DNA of 6,086 nt from Actinomycetota bacterium (GTDB lineage Bacteria; Actinomycetota; Thermoleophilia; Gaiellales; Gaiellaceae). The notes beneath the pieces are model-generated. The model searched no databases and was not told the DNA's origin. It worked only from the letters and a program-made list of their open reading frames with translations. Positions 1 through 5,265 of the stretch are shown in pieces. Made by a program: the position numbers and the translations under genes. The stretch is taken from contig JACDAS010000148.1 of assembly GCA_013695295.1 (NCBI GenBank), positions 1 to 6,086 on the forward strand, given 5' to 3'. The stretch's first letter is position 1; each line of letters opens with the position of its first letter.

Positions 1-89
1 GCGGCGTAGCCGTGGACGGTGCGGCCGCGGGTGTCGAGCTCGCCGACGTCGACGTCGATTGTCCGCTGCTCGGGTGCTTTCGGTTTCAT
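1..89 (-). CDS. HK97-type prohead protease, N-terminal part (continues past left edge)
   Basis: Reading leftward from an ATG at 89-87, the frame stays open to the window edge and begins MKPKAPEQRTIDVDVGELD, followed by TRGRTVHGYAA. The pattern of a short beta strand, a charged turn and then GRTVxGYAA is the usual start of HK97-family prohead proteases, serine proteases that cleave the scaffold part of the capsid protein during head maturation. The catalytic His and Ser lie beyond the edge, so activity cannot be judged. Its ATG overlaps the portal stop codon (ATGA at 89-86), which suggests translational coupling. Portal followed directly by protease is the standard HK97 head order, so a major capsid gene is expected further left. 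Only about 29 residues are visible; the call rests on them plus the position. Confidence 0.75.
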   Translation of the reverse strand, partial: MKPKAPEQRTIDVDVGELDTRGRTVHGYA

Positions 90-1261
90 GCTGCTGCTCC
101 GTTCGTCGTCGGGATCAGGGTCATCGCCGGACGCTGCACGTCGGCGGGTTCGGGCTCGAGGTTCTCGAGGCGCCGGACCTCGTCACGTCGCATCCAGCCG
201 GTGACAGGGTTGAGCGCCTGCGTGTAGACGGCGGCGCGAGTCGCGCTGTCGGCGCGCAAGAGCGCGTCGAGCAGGAACTCCGCGTAGAGGCTTCCCGCGA
301 ACAGGTCACGATCGGCGCCGATCGCCTGCTCGATGCAGGTCAGCCACGGCCGCAGGCTGTACGTCGCGAAGCTCAGCATCTGGGACTCGGCGTTCGAGTA
401 CGTGAGGCTGCCGGCGTCCTCTGCGGCGACCATCCAGGGAGGGACACGGAAGCAGCGCGCGATCTCGGTCGTAGAGAGTTTTCTGGCCGCGACGAACTCG
501 GCGTCGTCGGCCGGCATCGAGACCGGCAGGAATTCGACCTGCCCGCTCATCACGGCGACCCCGCCTGACCTAGTACCGCCGTGCCGGGCGCTCCACGTCG
601 CCCGCAAGTCCTCGATCTGGGCTTGGGTTAGCGATCCCTGCGCCTTCAAGATCCCGGACGGGCGCGCGCCGTTGACGAACAGCGCGGTCGCCGCCTCGCG
701 GACGGCGTCGTTCAGCTCGAGCGCTGCGCGCATCTGCCGGATCGGGCTCAAACCGACGAGCCCGTCCGTGGAGAGCGCCTTCACATGGATGAGGTCGTCG
801 AGGCTGTGCTCGCTCGGCCGCCCAAGGTCGTTCGTGACGGTGAAGACGATGCGGCCGGCGCGACGCTCGACCCGCACCCGGTCAGGCTGGAGCGGGAGCA
901 GCTGCTCGACCCTCCCCTCGCCGTCCCGGTACTTCCCCAGGTAGGCGTTGCCGTGGAGCAGGAGGTGCGCCATCACGGTCGCGACGAGGCCCGCCTGGGT
1001 CGCGCCCTCCGACGGGTTGTGCAGGAGGTCGGCGGTGCGCCCGCTGGCGCGCTGCCGGCCACCGTCAGGGAGCCGCCGGTAGACGACGAGCGGGCAGGAG
1101 GCCGCCGCGTCGGCGAGCACCCTGACGCAGGCGTAGACGTCCGGGTTTCCGAGCGCTTCGCTGGGGGTGACGAGCGGGACAGCGGTCAGCGCGGGCTGGA
1201 GCCGGAGCTCGGTCAGGCTGAGGGTGCGGTCTTCCGCGCGGGTACGTCGAAGTAAGCGCAT
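86..1261 (-). CDS. Phage portal protein, HK97 family
   Basis: This 391-aa protein would form the ring at the capsid vertex through which DNA is packaged and to which head-tail connectors attach. Family motifs seen in order are YACVRVLADAAASCPL, GNAYLGKYRDGEG, LIHVKALSTDGLVGLSPI, LFVNGARPSGIL, EIARCFRVPPWMV and the C-terminal ALNPVTGWMRRDEVRRLENL. The length is close to the roughly 420 aa of classical HK97 portals. The frame is open for 48 more codons upstream (to 1405), but that stretch overlaps the preceding gene and a repeated regulatory block and looks unlike a portal. The ATG at 1261 gives a normal N-terminus (MRLLRRTRAED). There is no Shine-Dalgarno; a -10-like GATAAG ends nine bases before the ATG, so a leaderless or nearly leaderless message is likely. 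The gene is intact. Confidence 0.95.
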   Translation of the reverse strand: MRLLRRTRAEDRTLSLTELRLQPALTAVPLVTPSEALGNPDVYACVRVLADAAASCPLVVYRRLPDGGRQRASGRTADLLHNPSEGATQAGLVATVMAHLLLHGNAYLGKYRDGEGRVEQLLPLQPDRVRVERRAGRIVFTVTNDLGRPSEHSLDDLIHVKALSTDGLVGLSPIRQMRAALELNDAVREAATALFVNGARPSGILKAQGSLTQAQIEDLRATWSARHGGTRSGGVAVMSGQVEFLPVSMPADDAEFVAARKLSTTEIARCFRVPPWMVAAEDAGSLTYSNAESQMLSFATYSLRPWLTCIEQAIGADRDLFAGSLYAEFLLDALLRADSATRAAVYTQALNPVTGWMRRDEVRRLENLEPEPADVQRPAMTLIPTTNGAAA

Positions 1262-1302
1262 TCGGTAACGCTTATCGGCGCATCGCGCAACATTGGCGTT
1301 AC
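1262..1302 (-). promoter_or_regulatory. Probable promoter of the portal-protease operon
   Basis: On the minus strand, 1302 to 1264 matches the block before the excisionase-like gene (1734-1772) at 34 of 39 positions. The block begins GTAACGC, contains GTTGCGC and ATGCGCCGATAAGCG, and ends ACC two bases before the portal ATG. GATAAG (1276-1271) is placed as a -10 box whose start point would fall at or within two bases of the ATG. No convincing -35 was found, so an activator or dedicated sigma factor may recognise the repeated part. The conservation is seen directly; the promoter role is inferred. Confidence 0.55.
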
Positions 1303-1326
1303 GGCATCGCGCAGATTTCGCGTTAC
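1279..1326 (-). repeat. Two tandem 24-bp repeats upstream of the portal gene
   Basis: On the minus strand, 1326-1303 and 1302-1279 are abutting 24-bp direct repeats identical at 19 of 24 positions. Both start GTAACGC and end in TGCGCGATGC plus one base. A third copy lies at 1734-1757 on the plus strand, 21 of 24 identical to the 1302-1279 copy. The first copy covers the stop codon of the preceding gene. The size, tandem placement and location before start codons suggest binding sites for an element-encoded regulator. Confidence 0.7.
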
Positions 1327-1724
1327 TGCTTGGCCCGATGGAAAGCGACGCGGCATGCGTCCCCGTGGAAGCGGTGCCCTCGGCGCGTGGGTTGGAACGG
1401 GACATCGCAGTGGGCGCAGGTGTCCCATGCGGCGAGGCTCTTCCTCTTCGGCTGGCTCAGCTGATACTGAATCGCGCGGTCGCCGATCAGGCCGAACCGA
1501 TCCTCACGGGCGCGTTGGAGTTCGCGCCGTACCGTCGTCTGCGATAGCCCCCAGTCTCGAGCAAGCTGAGCGATCGTCAGCTTCGGAGGTATCGGGCGCG
1601 GGGCTCCGGCCTTGCGGGCGCGCGCGTTCTCGGCGAGTTGCCGGGCGAACCCTAGGCCGCGTTCGTCGTAGCCAGAGTCGGGGACCCGGAGCGCCCATCC
1701 GTACCACGAAGGTCGCTTCGCCAT
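1323..1724 (-). CDS. Small HTH protein with C-terminal zinc-finger-like motif
   Basis: This 133-aa protein has a basic N-terminal part, a predicted helix-turn-helix around residues 50-73 (LTIAQLARDWGLSQTTVRRE) and a C-terminal CAHCDVPFQPTRRGHRFHGD followed by ACR. The last part resembles the short CxxC...C zinc fingers common at the ends of small actinobacterial DNA-binding proteins, with His (RFHGDAC) where FCSxxC is usual. It is probably a DNA-binding regulator. It lies 61 bp before the portal gene on the same strand and is divergent from the excisionase-like gene. That is the place where a terminase small subunit or HNH gene often sits in phage head operons, so a packaging role is an alternative. 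The ATG has no clear Shine-Dalgarno, but TACACT (1736-1731) ends six bases before it, suggesting a leaderless message. No specific family was recognised. Confidence 0.8.
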   Translation of the reverse strand: MAKRPSWYGWALRVPDSGYDERGLGFARQLAENARARKAGAPRPIPPKLTIAQLARDWGLSQTTVRRELQRAREDRFGLIGDRAIQYQLSQPKRKSLAAWDTCAHCDVPFQPTRRGHRFHGDACRVAFHRAKQ

Positions 1725-1772
1725 CCCGCGAGTGTAACGCGAACGTTGCGCTATGCGCCGATAAGCGGAACC
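1725..1772. promoter_or_regulatory. Divergent promoter/operator region
   Basis: This 48-bp gap separates the minus-strand HTH/zinc-finger gene from the plus-strand excision/replication operon. It holds the third 24-bp repeat copy (1734-1757). On the plus strand GATAAG (1760-1765) lies seven bases before the ATG at 1773; on the minus strand TACACT (1736-1731) lies six bases before the ATG at 1724. Both fit leaderless transcripts starting at the A of the ATG. One protein bound to the repeat could control both directions. The -35 regions are weak on both strands. The boxes are seen in the sequence; their use is inferred. Confidence 0.5.
1734..1757 (+). repeat. Third copy of the 24-bp regulatory repeat
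   Basis: This copy starts GTAACGCG and ends CTATGCG. It differs from the 1302-1279 copy at three positions. The similarity continues through CCGATAAGCG to ACC directly before the ATG at 1773, so the repeat is part of a longer shared unit (1734-1772) and is not an isolated chance match. Confidence 0.7.
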
Positions 1773-1970
1773 ATGGAGAAGCTACTACTCACCAAGAGGC
1801 AGGCCGCAGGCGTGCTCGGCGTCCACCCGGCAACCGTCATGCGGCTCGTCGAAGCCGGAACCCTCGAGGCAATCCGGTTGCAGCCAAACGGCCGCCCGCG
1901 GTTCCGCGTCCGCGACGTCGAGGCGCTCGCCGGCGTCAGTGAGGAGCGCGAGGAGGCGAGGATCGCGTGA
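1773..1970 (+). CDS. Excisionase-like (MerR/AlpA-type) HTH DNA-binding protein
   Basis: This 65-aa protein begins MEKLLLTKRQAAGVLGVHPA and has the layout of the small winged-helix excisionase family. A helix-turn-helix spans residues 6-28 (TKRQAAGVLGVHPATVMRLV), followed by a turn GTLEAIRL and a wing ending RPRFRVRDVEAL. Such proteins bend DNA at attachment sites to favour excision, or act as AlpA-like activators of element genes. It heads the replication operon and shares a GTGA with the next gene. A TTG at 1746 would extend the frame but lies inside the repeat block; the ATG at 1773, seven bases after GATAAG, is preferred. This family usually partners tyrosine integrases, whereas the integrase here is a serine recombinase, so a regulatory role or an unusual directionality-factor role is possible. 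Confidence 0.85.
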   Translation: MEKLLLTKRQAAGVLGVHPATVMRLVEAGTLEAIRLQPNGRPRFRVRDVEALAGVSEEREEARIA

Positions 1971-2179
1971 CCGAAAACGAACGGGGCGTCCGCCAAGACG
2001 CCCCGCCACAACACGAACTCTGGCCGATCACACTAGCAGCGCTGGACGACGCGATCGCCCGCACGATCGCCATCCGGGAAGCCATCGAGGACGGCGCCTA
2101 CGGCTATGCCGCCCGCGTCGCGGAGGATCTCGAGCACGATCTCGCAGGCAACCTTCATCAACTGCGAGATGCGGCGTGA
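1967..2179 (+). CDS. Hypothetical small protein, 70 aa
   Basis: No family was recognised. The protein is mostly helical and acidic in its second half (TLAALDDAIARTIAIREAIE, then VAEDLEHDLAGNLHQLRDAA), with a polar N-terminus. It starts at a GTG overlapping the upstream stop (GTGA at 1967-1970), with AGGAGG at 1951-1956 as a good ribosome site. Its own stop overlaps the next start in the same way (2176-2179). The overlaps on both sides and good codon use make it a real gene. From its place between the excisionase-like and ATPase genes it could be a replication accessory or recombination directionality protein, but nothing in the sequence shows this. Confidence 0.75.
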   Translation: MTENERGVRQDAPPQHELWPITLAALDDAIARTIAIREAIEDGAYGYAARVAEDLEHDLAGNLHQLRDAA

Positions 2180-3471
2180 GCGCCCTACTGCTCGACGAAG
2201 TGCAGGCGTTCGTCCGCCGGTACGTAGTCCTCGACGACGACCAGGCCGACGCCGTCGCGCTCTGGGCCGCGCATACCCACGCCTTCCAGGCCTTCGGCTG
2301 CACGCCCTACTTGGCGATCAGCTCCCCGGAGAAGCGATCGGGGAAAACTCGGTTGCTCGAGGTTCTCGAGCTGCTCGTCCGGGAACCGCTGCCGACCGCG
2401 AACATCTCGGACGCTGCGCTCTTCCGCGTCATCGACCAACGCACGCCGACGCTACTGATCGACGAGGTCGACGCGCTCTTCGGCCGCGGCGCCCGGGACC
2501 GCGAAGAGCTACGCGGTCTGCTCTGCGCCGGCTACCGCCACGGCGCCACGGTACACCGGATGGGTGGCGCCAACAACACCACGCTGCAGACGTTCCAGGT
2601 CTACTGCCCGAAGGCATTCGCCGGCATCGGCGACTGCCTGCCGGACACGATCATCGACAGGGCGATCCCGATCCGACTCCAGCGCCGCACGCGCGAGGAG
2701 AAGATCGAGCGCTTCCGGCTCCGCGACATCGAGCCGATCGGGCACGAGCTCCGGGGCAGGCTCGCCGACTGGCTCGAGCCGCAGCGCGACCATCTCGCCG
2801 CAACCCGGCCGGCGCTTCCCGACGAGCTCGACGACCGCGCCCAGGATGTCTGGGAACCACTTCTCGCCGTCGCCGACCTGGCGGACGGGGCAGGCGACGG
2901 ACTGGCGGTGCGGGCACGTCAGGCCGCGCTCGCACTCTCTAGTGGCGACGAGCGCGAAGACGAGTCGCTGACCGCGCTCTTGCTTCGCGACATTCAGACC
3001 GCCTTCTGCACGGCCGGCAACCGACTACAAACCGCCGCCCTGATCGAGGGGCTGGCCGCGATCGAGGAGAGCCCCTGGGGCGACTGGCGCGGCAAGCCGA
3101 TCTCCCCGCAGGCGCTCTCGAAGCTGCTCCGCCCGTACCGGATACGGACGATGCCCGTCTGGGTCGAGGGCGAGACCGTCCGCGGCTACAAGCTCGAACA
3201 GTTCGACGACGCGTTCTCTCGCGTATTAGGCGTTAGGGGCGCTAGGAACGTTAGGCGCGAATCGGCATGGGGAAAGGCTTCTAACACTCCTACTACCCCT
3301 AACGCCCCCCACGCGAGCGAGGGAAAGAATGGAGCACCGACAGACCGGCTCGAGGTACTCCGCGAGGCTCTCGACGGCGGTCACATCACGGAGGCCGAGT
3401 ACAGGGAGACGCGGCTGCGCCACTTCCGGCTGCGTCGGATCGAGCTGGCGATCGAGGCGAGGGCCGCGTGA
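2176..3471 (+). CDS. DUF3631-domain ATPase, probable element replication protein
   Basis: This 431-aa protein has an N-terminal P-loop ATPase part: a Walker A-like SSPEKRSGKT at 49-58, Walker B TLLIDEVD at 92-99 and a basic DRAIPIRLQRR at 161-171 in the place of a sensor or arginine finger. A DUF3631 domain follows (about 180-350), with the signatures LLRDIQTAF, ESPWGDWRGKPIS, LSKLLRPYRIR, VRGYKL and FDDAFSRVL. A loose linker (about 351-390) leads to a short helical tail with GGHITEAEYRETRL, resembling a SHOCT-type motif. DUF3631 proteins are common in actinobacterial phages and integrative elements, often as the helicase-like half of primase-helicase proteins. No primase domain is present here, so a helicase or loader role is inferred. 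The GTG start at 2176 overlaps the previous stop; an upstream extension would run out of frame over two genes and is rejected. The linker DNA contains a striking repeat array. Confidence 0.9.
   Translation: MSALLLDEVQAFVRRYVVLDDDQADAVALWAAHTHAFQAFGCTPYLAISSPEKRSGKTRLLEVLELLVREPLPTANISDAALFRVIDQRTPTLLIDEVDALFGRGARDREELRGLLCAGYRHGATVHRMGGANNTTLQTFQVYCPKAFAGIGDCLPDTIIDRAIPIRLQRRTREEKIERFRLRDIEPIGHELRGRLADWLEPQRDHLAATRPALPDELDDRAQDVWEPLLAVADLADGAGDGLAVRARQAALALSSGDEREDESLTALLLRDIQTAFCTAGNRLQTAALIEGLAAIEESPWGDWRGKPISPQALSKLLRPYRIRTMPVWVEGETVRGYKLEQFDDAFSRVLGVRGARNVRRESAWGKASNTPTTPNAPHASEGKNGAPTDRLEVLREALDGGHITEAEYRETRLRHFRLRRIELAIEARAA
3222..3306. repeat. 9-bp repeat array in two opposed arms inside the ATPase gene
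   Basis: The left arm has 9-bp units CGTTAGGGG (3231-3239), CGCTAGGAA (3240-3248) and CGTTAGGCG (3249-3257), with a degenerate CGTATTAGG at 3222-3230. The right arm, read on the minus strand, has CGTTAGGGG (3304-3296), TAGTAGGAG (3295-3287) and TGTTAGAAG (3286-3278). The outermost 11 bp (3229-3239 and 3296-3306) are perfectly complementary, and 20 bp separate the arms. The period equals three codons and falls in the protein linker. Two three-unit arms pointing at each other suggest an origin-type binding array or a folded single-stranded structure. Confidence 0.65.
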
Positions 3472-3767
3472 CCGAGCCGGTCCTCCTCCCGACGATCCCG
3501 GCCGCCGTCCTCGAGCTCGGCGAGCAGGCGTTCGTGAACGTGCTACGCCGCCGCCACCCGGACGCCCTGTTCGTCGTCCGCGATCTCGGCGAGCGTCCCG
3601 TCCGTCCAGAAGATCCCGACGTGCCCGCGAAGATCGGCGCTCGCGCCGCGGCGAACCTCGACGCGGCCGATGAAGCCGGCGAGCACGTCGCGCCGCTCCG
3701 CCGGGTTGAATCGCTGCCAGAGGTCGGAGAGCGCGCCGCCGACCGGCATCCGGGCGACTCGGCCTGA
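3468..3767 (+). CDS. Doubtful hypothetical protein at the end of the replication operon
   Basis: The ORF starts with a GTG overlapping the ATPase stop (GTGA at 3468-3471) and has GAGGG at 3459-3463 close by, repeating the coupling style of the three genes before it. The first 25 residues (MTEPVLLPTIPAAVLELGEQ, then AFVNV) lie in sequence nothing else uses. From 3543 on, however, the ORF runs antisense to the C-terminal coding part of the serine recombinase and reads as low-information charged sequence, so that part may be a shadow. It could be a small gene overwritten when the two modules were joined, a true convergent overlap of 225 bp, or not a gene. No family was recognised. Confidence 0.35.
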   Translation: MTEPVLLPTIPAAVLELGEQAFVNVLRRRHPDALFVVRDLGERPVRPEDPDVPAKIGARAAANLDAADEAGEHVAPLRRVESLPEVGERAADRHPGDSA

Positions 3768-4292
3768 CAGTTCACGCACCCGGTCGCGCGCACGATCGAC
3801 CCGCCCCTGACGGGCGTCGAGGCCTCGCTGAAACAGGGCTGGGTCGAGCGCGGACGCCGCCTCCACGTAGGCGTACAGCTCGGCCTTGGCCTTCGCCTGC
3901 TCTGTCTGCGCCTGCTCGAGCTCGCGTCCGGCGACGACGACGTCGATCATCCGCGGCGCGGTTTGCAGCGCCTCCGTGAACCACTCCGCGACCAGCGCGT
4001 CGAGGTCGTCGGCGTGAACGTAGGCGCGATCCGGGCACGGCGCGCTCGCCGCGTTCTTGCAGTAGTACGCCACGACGAAACTACCGTCGGCGCGAGGCCT
4101 TCTCACGGTCTTCAGCGTCCAACCGCATCCGCCGCAGTGCGCCAGACCGCGGAGCAGGCGGTCGCGCGTCGTCTCACCGGCTGGAATCGGCTGGGTCGTG
4201 CGGCCTGCCTGGGCGGCGTCGTACTCGTCCCGGGTGACGATCGGCGGGTGCGCGTTCTCGTTGACGTGCGGGCCTGAGCGGGCGACACCTAG
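3543..4292 (-). pseudogene. Serine recombinase (integrase), C-terminal part, cut off by IS
   Basis: Reading leftward from the CTAG at 4292-4289, the frame continues the interrupted integrase: after YL it gives GVARSGPHVNENAHPPIVTR, then DEYDAAQAG, the normal sequel of the recombinase domain. A zinc ribbon follows, with Cys at restored positions 269, 272, 294 and 302 (HCGGCGW and YYCKNAASAPC). Next come a long coiled-coil-prone segment (ELEQAQTEQAKAKAELYAYV and onward) and a final beta-rich part with HVGIFWTDGTLAEIA. These regions make DNA contacts and control synapsis and directionality in large serine integrases. The part has no start of its own beyond weak internal GTGs and is separated from the catalytic domain, so it is most likely not functional. 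Its 3' end converges on the replication operon. Confidence 0.9.
4289..4292. repeat. Target-site duplication, left copy (CTAG)
   Basis: CTAG lies directly outside the left terminal repeat and is matched by CTAG at 5266-5269. Because the site is a palindrome adjoining symmetric ends, a 2-bp TA duplication (4290-4291 and 5267-5268) with an 18-bp terminal repeat explains the sequence equally well. Both versions give the same repaired integrase. Confidence 0.8.
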
Positions 4293-4309
4293 AGGCTTGA
4301 TGTGGGTTC
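4293..4309 (+). repeat. IS left terminal inverted repeat
   Basis: AGGCTTGATGTGGGTTC matches the complement of 5249-5265 at all 17 positions. The match extends to 21 bp when the flanking CTAG palindrome is counted. Confidence 0.9.
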
Positions 4310-4346
4310 GATGCTCATAAGCAGGGACCCCCGGCTACGACGAAGA

Positions 4347-4410
4347 AAGGGCCTCCAGCCCTGTTCCCTCGTGATCGGAGCACGAGATGACAGCATCGCT
4401 GGAGACCCTT
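4347..4410 (+). promoter_or_regulatory. Nested hairpin enclosing the transposase ribosome site and start
   Basis: The outer arms at 4347-4359 and 4398-4410 pair at 12 of 13 positions. The inner arms CTCGTG (4368-4373) and CACGAG (4381-4386) pair perfectly around a 7-base loop ATCGGAG that holds the GGAG ribosome site (4377-4380). The ATG at 4387 follows the inner stem at once and lies within the outer stem-loop. A transcript entering from outside the IS could fold so and limit transposase translation, a device known from other insertion sequences. The pairing is visible; the regulatory effect is inferred. Confidence 0.5.
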
Positions 4411-5250
4411 GTTGTCGCGGCGTACATCTTCGCGGATGGGGTGGCGATCCCTCGCCCTGGTCCGCAGGGCAAGATCAGCGACGCCGAGCTGATCGCGCTC
4501 GGGGTGGCCCAGGCGGCGATCGGGATCCCCTCGGATCGGCAGTTCCTCGGGCTGGTCGGCAAGCTCCTGCCGGGCTGGTTCCCGCATCTGCCGGAGCAGT
4601 CGCAGTACAACCGCCGCCTGCGCCGGCTCGCGCCCTCGATCGCGAGCGTGCAGCTGCGGATCTCTGCTCTGCTCGCCTCGGGGAAGCTGCGCCTCGCCGA
4701 CGGCACCCTGATCGGGGTCGCCAACTACGCGGGCTGCCAGAGCCGCAGCGCCTTCGCCGGCACAGCGGCCTACGGCTACTGCGCCGCCAAGAGCCAGTAC
4801 GTCTGGGGGATGCGGCTCGTCTTGCTGACCGACTCGATCGGAGTCCCGGTCGGCTACACGCTCGTCGCCGCCAACGAGAAGGAGTACGAGCCCGTGCGGG
4901 AGCTGACCACCAGCCAGGCAGGCTGCACCCTGATCGCAGACAAGGGCTACTGGGGGCGCGAGTATGCCGAGACGCTCGCGCTGCAGGGGGTCAAGATCCG
5001 CACTCCCGAGCGGACGAGAAGCGCCAGCAACCTCGAGCAGGAGCAGCGCCTGGCTCGGCTGCGGCTCGTGATCGAGTCGACGATCTCCAACCTGAAGTGT
5101 CAGATGCGGCTCGAGCAACACCTTGCCAAGACGCCCCGCGGCCTCGTGCAACGAATCGCGCAACGGCTGCTCGCGCTCACCCTTGGGATGCTGATCAACA
5201 CCCTCAGTGCACGCCCAGCAAGAGCGCTCGTCGCCTATGACGGTCGCTGA
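4387..5250 (+). CDS. IS982-family DDE transposase
   Basis: This 287-aa protein catalyses cutting and joining of the IS ends. The N-terminal SDAELIALGVAQAAIGIPSD and LPEQSQYNRRLRRLAPSI are typical of IS982 transposases. The RNase-H-like core follows, with probable catalytic residues Asp105 (LADGTLI), Asp185 (IADKGYWG) and Glu230 (VIESTISNLK), plus AAYGYCAAKSQYVWGMRL between the two Asp residues. The tail AQRLLALTLGMLINTLSARP is also usual. Full length for the family (about 290 aa), with no frameshift. The ATG at 4387 has GGAG at 4377-4380; the TGA reaches two bases into the right terminal repeat. Two long ORFs in other frames across this region are shadows. Confidence 0.93.
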   Translation: MTASLETLVVAAYIFADGVAIPRPGPQGKISDAELIALGVAQAAIGIPSDRQFLGLVGKLLPGWFPHLPEQSQYNRRLRRLAPSIASVQLRISALLASGKLRLADGTLIGVANYAGCQSRSAFAGTAAYGYCAAKSQYVWGMRLVLLTDSIGVPVGYTLVAANEKEYEPVRELTTSQAGCTLIADKGYWGREYAETLALQGVKIRTPERTRSASNLEQEQRLARLRLVIESTISNLKCQMRLEQHLAKTPRGLVQRIAQRLLALTLGMLINTLSARPARALVAYDGR

Positions 5251-5265
5251 ACCCACATCAAGCCT
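5249..5265 (-). repeat. IS right terminal inverted repeat
   Basis: GAACCCACATCAAGCCT is the exact complement of the left repeat. It overlaps the last two bases of the transposase stop codon and supplies the premature stop (TGA at 5260-5258) of the truncated integrase. Confidence 0.9.

Larger units (their letters stand above)
4293..5265 (+). mobile_element. IS982-like insertion sequence, 973 bp, complete
   Basis: The element has perfect 17-bp terminal inverted repeats (AGGCTTGATGTGGGTTC at the left, its complement at the right), a CTAG duplication and a single full-length transposase gene oriented left to right. The 973-bp length suits the IS982 family, whose members are about 1 kb. It lies inside the serine recombinase gene, antisense to it. 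The intact ends, intact transposase and exact repair of the target frame point to a recent and probably still active insertion. The tips do not start with the AC I recall as usual for IS982, so it may be a divergent subgroup. The ends could also be set one base further out on each side (975 bp, TA duplication). Confidence 0.92.

Noticed and set aside
59..1255. Plus-strand ORFs of 156-203 aa across the portal region
   Set aside because: They are antisense to a clear portal gene and show no recognisable motifs; long shadow frames are normal at this GC content.
1262..1405. 48-codon N-terminal extension of the portal
   Set aside because: It overlaps the upstream gene and the repeat block, and has no portal similarity; the ATG at 1261 fits better.
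1939..2175. 79-codon N-terminal extension of the DUF3631 ATPase
   Set aside because: It is Arg/Ser-rich shadow sequence overlapping two real genes in another frame; the GTG at 2176 continues the GTGA coupling pattern.
4302..5256. Two further ORFs of about 312 aa over the IS, one per strand
   Set aside because: They are shadows of the IS982-like transposase, with low-complexity Arg/Ala or Leu/Gly-rich translations and no DDE motifs.
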